A stretch of 64,000 bases of DNA from Tomocerus qinae. Lineage: Eukaryota; Arthropoda; Collembola; Entomobryomorpha; Tomoceridae. The notes beneath the pieces were generated by a model. That model did no database searches. It was not told where the DNA came from and saw nothing but the letters and a program-made list of their open reading frames with translations. Both the position numbers and the translations under genes were made by a program. The DNA lies in the NCBI GenBank assembly GCA_020055645.1, contig CM034546.1, forward strand, positions 75,516,001-75,580,000, given 5' to 3'. Shown here in pieces: positions 53,281 through 62,810 of the stretch; the first letter of the stretch is position 1, and every line of letters begins with the position of its first letter.

Positions 53281-56145
53281 AGCCCGTATTGTGCAAATGT
53301 TGTCTTAGCCCCTAAACCAGATGGCAGCTTAAGATTCTGTATCGATTATCGAAAACTAAAAAGTGTAACAACTTTTCATAGCTATCCAATTCCCCGCATC
53401 GATGAAGTCATCGAATCAATGGCTGGAAGTATTTCGTTTAGTCCCCTCGATGCGATATCCGGTTTTTGGCAGGTCATGATGAACAAGAAAGATGGTTCAC
53501 ATCTCAAGACTTGCTTTATCACGGAAGATGGCAGTTTCGTTTGGACACGGATGCCATTCGGTTTGAAGAATAGTCCAATGACCTTTGCCTTGTTAGTTGA
53601 TTTAATGTTTGCAGACATGCGACATTTAGTAGCATACTACATTGATGATTTAACTTGTCATGGAAAAGACCATAAACAAAACAATGAGCGGCTGATCGTA
53701 GTTCTTAACCGATTAAGAGAACATAACGTGAAGCTTAAGGCTCAAAAGTGCAAATTATTATACGAGGAAATTGAAATGTTAGGTTTTGTAGTCAATGGAC
53801 AGAGCGTTAAGCCTAATCCAAAAAGAGTAGAAGGCATTAAAAACATGCCTATCCCCAATACTTTAAAGAAATTACGATCATTCGTTGGAATGATAAACTT
53901 CTATAGGAAATTTGTCCCAAAACTAGCATTTGTAGCAAAACCTTTGTATGAATTGCTGAAGAAATCGGACAGCACATTACATTGGGCTTCGGAACAACAA
54001 CGTAGTTTTGAAGAATTAAAAGATGCTTTAGTAAAAGCGACTTTATTAGAACACTTTAGGTCGGACCGCGCTATTGAGATCCATACCGACGCATGTGATT
54101 ATGCTGTCGCGGGAGTGTTGGTCCAGGTAGAACCCTTTGTCACAGATAAAGGTAGAACCAAAAGAAGAGAGATACCAATCCACCTAATCAGTAGAACTCT
54201 TGTAGGGAATGAGTTAAAGTGGTCGATACCGGAGAAAGAAGCGTTAGCTTTAATGTTTTCTCTGGATTGTTTCAGACCCTATGTTGCTCTGAAACCCTTC
54301 ATTATTAGAACCGATCACATAGCTTTGACCTATTTACAAAACTTAAGAGATCCCGTTAAAAGAAGGATTGGAAGATGGGCTCTCAAGCTCCAAGAGTTTA
54401 CATGTCAAATAGTACATCGTGCTGGAAAGCATAATGTAATTCCTGATGCATTGAGTAGAAATCCGTTTGAAAAACCGTTATCGGCTTCTCATGTGACAGA
54501 TCTAATTACGTTTTGTTTGATCGATGAGGAGAGAAATGCTTATGTAAATAAGGTTCATGCCTTATCGGAGAAATTGGAAAAAAAAGAATCAGTATCTGAG
54601 GAGGAGAGCATTTTAAATAAGGAAGATGCAATATTATCTGCATCTGAAATCGGAATTAATTTCGGTCAGCTACAGTTCTCTGACGAGTACTGTAGGGAAA
54701 TAATTAATAATCTAGACTGTAATCCGAACTTTGTTTTGGATAAAGGTTTATTATGGTATGTAAATAAAGGCATTATTAAAATCGTAGTGTCAGTTGCATT
54801 GAGAGGATTAGTCCTCGAACTTTACCATGCATCCAAATTTGCAGGTCATTTTGGTCATCAAAAAACGCTGGCTAGGCTGAGCCAAAGATTCTTTTGGCCA
54901 GGTATGACAACTCAGGCCAAAGAATATATCGATAAGTGTCTAAAATGTAGACTACATAAAGTGCCATTAAGAAAGCGGCATGGTATACTAAAACCCATAG
55001 ATCCCACTTTAGGTGGAGAAACAATGCAACTGGGAAGTTTCTGGGCCATAGATATCTTAGGACCTTACCCAGAAACAACAAATAATATGAAATACGTCAT
55101 TGTGAGTACATGCATGATAACTCGGTACGTAGTCTGTGGCACATTGCAAGCCACATCAGCTACGAAAGTTGCAGAATTTTTAATAGATAGAATAATACAG
55201 CACTTTGGCGCATTCCGAATATTACTAACGGACAATGCAACATGTTTTAGATCCAAATTAATGACTTGCTTAGCAGAAACTTTTCAGTTTCAGCATAAAT
55301 TCTGTCATAGTTATGTTCATAACATTATAGGCAGTGTGGAAAGAATGATCAAAACGTTAGCAGAAATGATAGGAAAGCAAATTGCAGATTACGGAGAATT
55401 CAGGGACTGGATAAAGATCCTTCCTAACAGTGTGATGGCATATAACTCTGCCATACATAGTTCACTTTTAGAAACTCCATCATTTTTAATGTTCGGCAGG
55501 GATCTGGAATTTCCTGTCGACGTTATGATTAACCTCCCTACCAGGTCATTAGCCGCAGATACATTCCTGGCTAGATATAAGAAAGGATTGGAAATCGCTA
55601 GAGATAATTTAGTCATCTCACAGCGACGGGCGAAGAAATACTTTGACAGGAATAGGAAAGAGTGTGTTTTGGGAGTAGGAGACGAGGTACTGTACGAGGT
55701 ACCTACTAGGAAAAAGGGAGAGCCAGATAAACTGCAGAATAAATTGCGAGGTCCATACGCAATTACCCACAAACTAGGAGATCTGACATTTGTGATAAGA
55801 TTAATTGGTGACGAAAAAGCCAAAAGTATCATAACAAGTGCTAGATTAATACATCATTACAAAGACGATTGCATAACGGACACTCCAGTAGAGGAAGACA
55901 GCCGGCCAACGTTATCTGATAAAAATGTAAGTAAAACTTGGGTACATAAAGATAATGTTGATAGCCCAGACATAGATACTTCTCACAAAGGTACGGTGAA
56001 AGCAGTACCTGAACAGGTAGGTGTTCGAAGGTCGGAAAGAATTAAAGAAAAGAAACTAAAACAGATTTTTGTCATCCAGGTTCCAGAATCAATGGATGAC
56101 GGTTTTGGCAATTTGTGGGCTGTTGCTCACAACTCCCAGTCATAG
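53281..56145 (+). CDS. pol: Pol: reverse transcriptase, RNase H and integrase
   Basis: The frame is open for 954 codons; the first ATG is at 53419 (908 residues) but lies inside RT. Before it, KPDGSLRFCIDYRKLK is an RT motif. Numbering from that ATG: RT motif A Asp11 (FSPLDAISGFWQV), RMPFGLKNSP near 44-53, and catalytic YIDD at 74-77. RNase H has Asp224, Glu274, Asp299 and Asp343. Integrase has zinc-binding His470, His477, Cys507 and Cys510, and catalytic Asp545, Asp605 and Glu641 (D-D35-E). LRGPY at 776-780 is a GPY/F module; no chromodomain is seen. TDNATCF replaces the common TDNG form. The protein copies the RNA genome and integrates the cDNA. All catalytic residues look present, but without the blocked 5' part it could not be made normally. 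Its 3' end overlaps the env-like ORF by 77 bases. Confidence 0.93.
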   Translation, partial: SPYCANVVLAPKPDGSLRFCIDYRKLKSVTTFHSYPIPRIDEVIESMAGSISFSPLDAISGFWQVMMNKKDGSHLKTCFITEDGSFVWTRMPFGLKNSPMTFALLVDLMFADMRHLVAYYIDDLTCHGKDHKQNNERLIVVLNRLREHNVKLKAQKCKLLYEEIEMLGFVVNGQSVKPNPKRVEGIKNMPIPNTLKKLRSFVGMINFYRKFVPKLAFVAKPLYELLKKSDSTLHWASEQQRSFEELKDALVKATLLEHFRSDRAIEIHTDACDYAVAGVLVQVEPFVTDKGRTKRREIPIHLISRTLVGNELKWSIPEKEALALMFSLDCFRPYVALKPFIIRTDHIALTYLQNLRDPVKRRIGRWALKLQEFTCQIVHRAGKHNVIPDALSRNPFEKPLSASHVTDLITFCLIDEERNAYVNKVHALSEKLEKKESVSEEESILNKEDAILSASEIGINFGQLQFSDEYCREIINNLDCNPNFVLDKGLLWYVNKGIIKIVVSVALRGLVLELYHASKFAGHFGHQKTLARLSQRFFWPGMTTQAKEYIDKCLKCRLHKVPLRKRHGILKPIDPTLGGETMQLGSFWAIDILGPYPETTNNMKYVIVSTCMITRYVVCGTLQATSATKVAEFLIDRIIQHFGAFRILLTDNATCFRSKLMTCLAETFQFQHKFCHSYVHNIIGSVERMIKTLAEMIGKQIADYGEFRDWIKILPNSVMAYNSAIHSSLLETPSFLMFGRDLEFPVDVMINLPTRSLAADTFLARYKKGLEIARDNLVISQRRAKKYFDRNRKECVLGVGDEVLYEVPTRKKGEPDKLQNKLRGPYAITHKLGDLTFVIRLIGDEKAKSIITSARLIHHYKDDCITDTPVEEDSRPTLSDKNVSKTWVHKDNVDSPDIDTSHKGTVKAVPEQVGVRRSERIKEKKLKQIFVIQVPESMDDGFGNLWAVAHNSQS

Positions 56146-56791
56146 TTGGTATGTGTCTGGGAATGCAATCATAAAAGAGGAAATGAAGCCCTATCCACGG
56201 GAAATGGCAAAATTTAAGGATATATTTAAGGAGGATAAATTTAAATATAATATATCAAATTCAATGTGTATTAATGAAACTTTAGAATTATTATTTAATA
56301 GATCCATAGATATCGTTAAAAGTAGAACGCTTGTCAAGATTGTACAGGTACCAATGATACAGTGGACAGGCATCGTTATATTAGGAGGTTGGACAGGCAC
56401 AATTGGAGCCATGTTTGGACTATCATTTGGATTTAGAGCAGGTTTAGAATATAATAGAATTATCAGTAGAACACTAGCAATTTTGGGAACACTCGAGGCT
56501 TTAGAAAAGGTAGATGCAGGTTTGTTTGACCTTAATCATGAGATAAGTGTTCCTGCGACTGTTAATGTCGGTCCAACAAATATTCAATTAAATACTTCTG
56601 TACAAATTGGTCCGAAAGAGATATTTCCAAAAGGAAAATGTAGGAAATGGTTCTATGGTCCAATGCCAATCATCATTTTGATTCTTGTTAAACTCATACT
56701 TTTTCTAATTTTGGTAATTTGTTGCAAATGTAGAAGAAAGGATAAAAGTGTTAATAATTTGACTACGGAGATGGTTACTCTGGCAATTTAA
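56069..56791 (+). CDS. Env-like membrane protein (third ORF of the retroelement)
   Basis: The ORF has 240 residues and is uninterrupted, in a different frame from pol. Residues 1-26 look like a signal peptide, with a hydrophobic core TVLAICGLLLTT and cleavage after SHS. Four N-glycosylation sequons lie at Asn61, 69, 77 and 175. Residues 100-125 are hydrophobic and Gly-rich, like a fusion peptide or a second membrane segment. Residues 199-219 form a clear transmembrane helix followed by a basic Cys tail (CKCRRKDK). This is the layout of a small envelope or fusion glycoprotein. It is about half the usual length of insect errantivirus env, and I see no RXXR furin site before the Gly-rich segment, so it may be a reduced or unrelated protein. 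Expression probably needs splicing or readthrough. I infer its role from position and topology, not from recognised sequence. Confidence 0.7.
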   Translation: MSSRFQNQWMTVLAICGLLLTTPSHSWYVSGNAIIKEEMKPYPREMAKFKDIFKEDKFKYNISNSMCINETLELLFNRSIDIVKSRTLVKIVQVPMIQWTGIVILGGWTGTIGAMFGLSFGFRAGLEYNRIISRTLAILGTLEALEKVDAGLFDLNHEISVPATVNVGPTNIQLNTSVQIGPKEIFPKGKCRKWFYGPMPIIILILVKLILFLILVICCKCRRKDKSVNNLTTEMVTLAI

Positions 56792-57280
56792 TAAGAATAT
56801 AGCTCTAGAGTTAACAGTTAAATAGATAGGTATGTGAAATCACAAAACATAACAGGTAGGATGTCATGTTTTGTATCATGATTATTGAATAATAAATATA
56901 ATGTTATAAGTTTTTGGTCATCTGATATGGTAGTCATTGACCTTTATTTCACACAATTGTGCCATGTATGCATTTTGATTTGTTTCGTTTTCTTATTAAG
57001 CTAAGCAAACATTTACGTCATTACGTCTGCACCGTTCATTTACAACTTCTGTTGGGAATCAGGCAGAATAATAAGGCAGGAGTGCAGTTATTCATCTTGG
57101 TGTAATGACATTTTTGGTTTTTGAATCTCACTCAGTGCATTGGAACAGAATCATGCGATAGACCCGCATTTTCGGTGAATACTGCTTATATCGCAAATGA
57201 GATCTTATTATAGGTCATACTCTAAATACAGAAAATTCGTTTCATCAAAATGTGTTTTGTCTACGCTCTATGGGTGTAAA
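56792..57280 (+). other. 3' untranslated region and unassigned flank; no 3' LTR seen
   Basis: After tandem TAA codons the sequence is AT-rich. A 9-bp stem, ACAAAACAT with ATGTTTTGT, lies at 56842-56874, and AATAAA at 56891-56896. I compared it by eye with the 5' LTR (TGTGATGAAATG start, CTATGCATAAGG, GTATAAAAATTAC, GAGTTCCTGACA end) and found no match. There is also no obvious polypurine tract. The retroelement's right limit cannot be placed exactly. Confidence 0.6.
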
Positions 57281-57510
57281 TCTGTTGGATTTACCGAATC
57301 ACTTGGCGCTCGGTAGTTGAAACCCCATGTGGTGTACTATACGCAAAAGATGCGTGCGGTTCACGAACCTTCTTTTGTCCACTCAGATCGCTTGACTGGG
57401 GAGGTGACCGGTAAAGACGTTATGTAAGCCGTGGGCCCTGATGGAACGGTTCACTATTTGGGTGCCGAGGGATAAGGTTTGTTCAGCGGATTACCCTAAT
57501 GTCCGAAAAG
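57281..57510. other. Unassigned GC-richer block
   Basis: The segment is visibly richer in G and C than anything else outside the gag region (for example GGCGCTCGGTAGTTG, GACTGGGGAGGTGACCGG, GTGGGCCCTGATGGAACGG). It has no long ORF on either strand and no motif I can assign. It could be a fragment of another mobile element, a structured RNA gene fragment or the element's lost 3' flank. Confidence 0.35.
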
Positions 57511-57596
57511 CTTAAAAACTACTTATAATAATGCAGAACATGATATTGGTTGACAAATAAAACTAAATAATCATTGCATTTTAGAAAAATAATTCG

Positions 57597-57624
57597 TTAT
57601 ATCGCTGGCAAAAAAGCGATATAA
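57597..57624. other. Perfect 10-bp inverted repeat
   Basis: TTATATCGCT at 57597-57606 and AGCGATATAA at 57615-57624 flank an 8-base loop. It stands alone in AT-rich sequence between the GC-richer block and the 110-bp array. Its function is unknown. Confidence 0.7.
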
Positions 57625-57799
57625 AAAGATGTCCGTGAAGTTATACCATGGTACAGTGTACCAACCACCTGTTAGAGGTGGGACCGAATCATTCCCAACT
57701 TTTATGGCTGTAAAAAATTTGTAACCAAGTATGCCGTGACGATCAGTACTGAATGCTGTTATAGGCCGTTAGTAACGCCCAAATAAACGCCCAAATGTC

Positions 57800-58740
57800 A
57801 AGGGGTCGTACACAAACAACGTAAAAAGCAAAGATTAGCTGTTTTCTCATCAAAACACGACCACAAGAGGTTAGAACCTCTAAAAATATTTAAAAATAAA
57901 AACAATTATTTAGGGGTCATCCATAAACGACGTTAATAATCCCAAGAAACTTATTACCCATTCAAAAACGGCATAATAAACAAAAACAACCTGTTTACTG
58001 TCTAATGCTTACACAAAGGAATAAAATACTAAAAATATCAAAATACCACGAATCAAGCAACCGGGCCATTCATTAACAGCGTAATTGACAAAAATAAGTT
58101 GTTTGCTGCCCACTGCCTTAAAAACGGTAGAAAATAACGTAAAAAATATCAAAATACGATAAATCAAGCCACGGGGCCTTTCATAAACAGCGTAATTGAC
58201 AAAAATAAGTTGTTTGCTGCCCACTGCCTTAAAAACGGTATAAAATAACGTAAAAATATCAAAATACGATAAATCAAGCCACGGGACTTTTCATTAACAA
58301 CGTAATTGACAAAAATAAGTTGTTTGTTGCCCAATCCCTACAAAATGATATAACATAAGGTAAAAATATCAAAAAACGATAAATCAAGCAATGGGGCCTT
58401 TCATAAACAGCGTAATTGATAAAAATAAGCTGCTCGCTGCCCAATGCCTACAAAATGATATAAAATAACGTAAAAATATCAAAACACGATAAGTTATGAC
58501 ATGATTTTTTCATAAACAGCGTACTTTCTGCCTAATGTTTACACACCAGTTTAAACTAACAAAAAATGTCAAAAAACGACAAATCAAGATACGGGACTTT
58601 TCACAAACAGCGTAATTTATCATAATAAGCTGCATGCTGCCCAATGCCTACACAATCATGCACAATAATGATAAATACAGGAATACGCGAAATCAATAAA
58701 CAGAGTCATTCATAAACAGCGTAATTGAAACAAACAATCA
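57800..58740 (+). repeat. 110-bp tandem repeat, about nine copies
   Basis: Anchors CATAAACAGCGTAATTGAC and AAAATATCAAAATACGATAA recur. Unit markers fall at about 57802, 57913, 58063, 58173, 58283, 58393, 58511, 58602 and 58711, giving spacings mostly of 109-112 bp with one 150 and one 91. Outer copies are degenerate; the central four (58063-58500) are most alike. Open frames inside them arise from the repeat and are not genes. The family is not recognised. Confidence 0.9.
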
Positions 58741-61700
58741 AATTACAAAGCAAAGCCCAATGACTTTTGAATGTAAAGCCATACAAGGTCAAAATTGATG
58801 AAATTCAACTTGAATATGTCCAATTAATTTGCACGATTTCCCGAAATTTGGAGCACAACTATCTCTGGCCAACAGCTTTCACCTACACTTGAAATTTTCC
58901 GAGAATTTGAATATATAACCATACAACTTTTGATTGTAAAGTCATACAAGGTCGACATTGATAAAATTCAACTTGCATAAGCCCAATGACTTTTTGCCTA
59001 ATTTCCCGAAATTCGTAGCAATATTATCTCTGACCAACACCTTTCACTTACACTTAGAATTTTCGAAAGATTGAATGTATGACCTTATTACTTTTGATTG
59101 TAAAGTCATGCAAAGTCGAAATTGATAAAATTCCACTTGCTTATGACCAATCACTTTGCATGATTTCACAAAAAATGTAGCAGTGCTTTTTACTGACTAA
59201 CAGCTTTCACCTGCACATGGAATTTTCCGAGAATTTGAATGTATAACCATACAACGTTTGATTGTAAAGTCATACAAGGTCGAAATTGATGAAATTCAAC
59301 TTGCATAAGTCCAATGACTATGCATGACTTCCCAAAATTAGTAGCAATGTTATCTCTTACCAACAGCTTTCACTTACACTTAGAATTTTCGGAATATTGA
59401 AATGACCCTACAACTTTTGATTGTAAAGTCATGCAAGGTCAACATTGATAAAATTCCACTTGTTTATGTCCAATCACTTTGCTTCATTTCACAAAACTTG
59501 TAGCAGTGCTTTTTCTGACCAACAGCTTTCACCTACACTTGGAATTTTCCGAGATTTTGAATGCATGGCCATACAACATTTGAGTGTAAAGTCATACAAG
59601 ATCAAAATTGATGAAATTCTACTTGCATATGTCCAATGACTTTGCCTGATTTACCAAAATTTGTAGCAATGTTATCTCTGACCAACAGCTTTCACTTGCA
59701 CTTAGAATTTTCGGAATATTGAATGTTTGACCTTACAACTTTTGATTGTAAAGTCATGGAAGGTCAACATTGATAAAATTCCACTTGCTTATGTCTAACC
59801 GCTTTGCTTCATTTCACAAAAATTGTAGCAGTGCTTTCTCTGACCAACAGCTTTCACCTACACTTAAAGCTTTCCGAGAGTTTGAATGTATAACCATACA
59901 ACTTTTAAATGTAAAGTCCTACAAGGTCGAAATTGATGAAATTCAACTTGCATAAGTCCAATGACTTTGCCTGACTTCCCAAAATTAGTAGCAATGTTAT
60001 CTCTTACCAACAGCTTTCACTTACACTTAGAATTTTCGGAATATTGAAATGACCTTACAACTTTTGATTGTAAAGTCATGCAAGGTCAACATTGATAAAA
60101 TTCCACTTGTTTATGTCCAATCACTTTGCTTCATTTCACAAAACTTGTAGCAGTGCTTTTTCTGACCAACAGCTTTCACCTACACTTGGAATTTTCCGAG
60201 ATTTTGAATGCATGGCCATACAACATTTGAGTGTAAAGTCATACAAGATCAAAATTGATGAAATTCTACTTGCATATGTCCAATGACTTTGCCTGATTTA
60301 CCAAAATTTGTAGCAATGTTATCTCTGACCAACAGCTTTCACTTGCACTTAGAATTTTCGGAATATTGAATGTTTGACCTTACAACTTTTGATTGTAAAG
60401 TCATGGAAGGTCAACATTGATAAAATTCCACTTGCTTATGTCTAACCGCTTTGCTTCATTTCACAAAAATTGTAGCAGTGCTTTCTCTGACCAACAGCTT
60501 TCACCTACACTTAAAGCTTTCCGAGAGTTTGAATGTATAACCATACAACTTTTAAATGTAAAGTCCTACAAGGTCAAAATTGATGAAATTCAACTGGCAT
60601 ATGTCCAATGACTTTGCCTGACTTCACAAAATTTGTAGCAATGTTATCTCTTACCAACAGCTTTCACTTACACTTAGAATTTTCGGAATATTGAAATGAC
60701 CTTACAACTTTTGATTGTAAAGTCATGCAAGGTCAACATTGATAAAATTCCACTTGTTTATGTCCAATCACTTTGCTTCATTTCACAAAACTTGTAGCAG
60801 TGCTTTTTCTGACCAACAGCTTTCACCTACACTTGGAATTTTCCGAGATTTTGAATGCATGGCCATACAACATTTGAGTGTAAAGTCATACAAGATCAAA
60901 ATTGATGAAATTCTACTTGCATATGTCCAATGACTTTGCCTGATTTACCAAAATTTGTAGCAATGTTATCTCTGACCAACAGCTTTCACTTGCACTTAGA
61001 ATTTTCGGAATATTGAATGTTTGACCTTACAACTTTTGATTGTAAAGTCATGGAAGGTCAACATTGATAAAATTCCACTTGCTTATGTCTAACCGCTTTG
61101 CTTCATTTCACAAAATTTGTAGCAGTGCTTTCTCTGACCAACGGCTTTCACCTACACTTGGAATTTTCCGAGATTTTAAATGTATAACTTCACACCTTTT
61201 GAATGTAAAGTCATACAAGATCAAAATTGATGAAATTCAACTTGCATAAGTCCACAGAATTTGCACGATTCCCCAAAATTTGTAGCACAACTATCTCTGA
61301 CCAACAGCTTACACCTACACTTGGAATTTTCCGAGAATTTGAATATATAACCATACAACTTTTCAATGTAAAGCCATTCAAGGTCTAAATTGATGAAATT
61401 CAACTTGCATAAATCCATTGACAATGCCCGATTTCCCAAAATTTGTATCAGGTCTTTCTCTGACCAACAGCTTTCACCTGCACTTGGAATTTTCCGAGAC
61501 TTTAAATGTATAATCACACAACTTTTGATTGTAAAGTCATACGATGTCAAAATTGATGAAATTCAACTTGCATATGTCCAATGACTTTGCCTGATTTACC
61601 AAAATTTGTAGCAATGTTATCTCTGACCAACAGCTTTCACTTGCACTTAGAATTTTCGGAATATTGAATGTTTGACCTTACAACTTTTGATTGTAAAGTC

Positions 61701-62782
61701 ATGGAAGGTCAACATTGATAAAATTCCACTTGCTTATGTCTAACCGCTTTGCTTCATTTCACAAAATTTGTAGCAGTGCTTTCTCTGACCAACGGCTTTC
61801 ACCTACACTTGGAATTTTCCGAGATTTTAAATGTATAACTTCACACCTTTTGAATGTAAAGTCATACAAGATCAAAATTGATGAAATTCAACTTGCATAA
61901 GTCCACAGAATTTGCACGATTCCCCAAAATTTGTAGCACAACTATCTCTGACCAACAGCTTACACCTACACTTGGAATTTTCCGAGAATTTGAATATATA
62001 ACCATACAACTTTTCAATGTAAAGCCATTCAAGGTCTAAATTGATGAAATTCAACTTGCATAAATCCATTGACAATGCCCGATTTCCCAAAATTTGTATC
62101 AGGTCTTTCTCTGACCAACAGCTTTCACCTGCACTTGGAATTTTCCGAGACTTTAAATGTATAATCACACAACTTTTGATTGTAAAGTCATACGATGTCA
62201 AAATTGATGAAATTCAACTTGCATAAGTCCAATGAATTTGCCTGACTTCCCAAAATTTGTAGCAATGTCATCTCTTACCAACAGCTTTCACTTACACTTT
62301 GAATTTTCGGATGATTGAATGTATGACCTTACAACTTTTGATTCTAAAGTCATGCAAGCACAAAATTGATAAAATTCCACTTGCATAATTCCAATGACAA
62401 CGCACGATTTTCCAAAAGTGGTAACAGTGCTTCCTCTCACCAACAGCTTTCACCTACACTTGGAATTTTTCGAGATTTTCAATGCATAACCATACAACTT
62501 TTGAATGTAAAGTCATACTAGATCAAAATTGATGAAATTCAAATGGCATAAGTCTAATGATTTTGCCTGACTTCACAAATATTGTAGCAGTGCTTTCTTT
62601 GACCAACAGCTTTCACCTAAACTTGGAATTTTCCGATAATTTGAATGTATACCAATACAACTTTTGATTGTAAAATCAAACAAGGTCAAAATTGATGAAA
62701 GTCAACTTGCTTATGTCCAATGACAATGAGCGATATTACAAAATTTGTAGCAGTGCTTTCTCTGACCAACACCTTTCACCTA
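58741..62782 (+). repeat. Satellite of about 163 bp, forward orientation
   Basis: About 25 monomers are recognisable by GTAAAGTCATACAAGGTC, AAAATTGATGAAATTCAACT, ATCTCTGACCAACAGC and GGAATTTTCCGAGA. Two alternating monomer types form 325-bp dimers. Four-monomer units of 647 bp are almost identical at offsets 59445, 60092 and 60739. A 651-bp unit is repeated at 60905-61555 and 61556-62206. The near-identical small open frames in these units follow from the repeat identity. Confidence 0.95.
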
Positions 62783-62810
62783 AACGTGTAAGTAAAAGCT
62801 GTAGGTCAGA
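62761..62810. other. Fold-back junction of the 163-bp satellite
   Basis: Left arm 62761-62782 and right arm 62789-62810 are reverse complements at 18 of 22 positions, around the 6-base spacer AACGTG. Homology continues outward on both sides (GTAGCAGTGCTTTC versus the complement of GATAACATTGCTAC), so the whole array is organised as a large inverted repeat with almost no spacer. Confidence 0.85.

Larger units (their letters stand above)
48790..56900 (+). mobile_element. Ty3/gypsy-type LTR retrotransposon with env-like ORF, 3' end missing
   Basis: In order the element has an LTR, a tRNA-Arg-type primer-binding site, a leader with short tandem repeats, a gag capsid region, an aspartic protease with DTGAS, a linker, reverse transcriptase with YIDD, RNase H, integrase (HHCC and D-D35-E), a GPY/F module, and a third ORF with signal peptide and transmembrane segment. 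RT before RNase H before integrase is the Ty3/gypsy order. The left edge lies inside a 340-bp satellite monomer after GACAGATAC. No second LTR follows the third ORF, and the 340-bp satellite does not resume on the right, so the right limit given is only approximate. Gag and the 5' part of pol are interrupted by frameshifts and one stop codon, so this copy is probably non-autonomous. The lineage within Ty3/gypsy is not determined. Confidence 0.9.

Noticed and set aside
55389..55832. 147-residue - strand ORF
   Set aside because: It lies fully antisense to the integrase region, whose catalytic residues are on the + strand, and has no domain.
56835..57130. Possible 3' LTR starting TGTGAAATCAC
   Set aside because: The start resembles TGTGATGAAATG only in the first five bases, and none of the internal 5' LTR landmarks or the GAGTTCCTGACA end follow.
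57281..57510. tRNA or ribosomal RNA gene fragment
   Set aside because: No cloverleaf with A and B box spacing could be made out, and I could not recognise a conserved rRNA stretch; left as unassigned.
58009..58224. 71-residue - strand ORF
   Set aside because: It is an internal repeat product of the 110-bp array, containing the repeated unit twice.
59445..62226. Series of nearly identical 61-64 residue + strand ORFs and 109-residue - strand ORFs
   Set aside because: They recur at exactly the satellite period, change with monomer type, lack any domain, and are on both strands. They are by-products of repeat identity.
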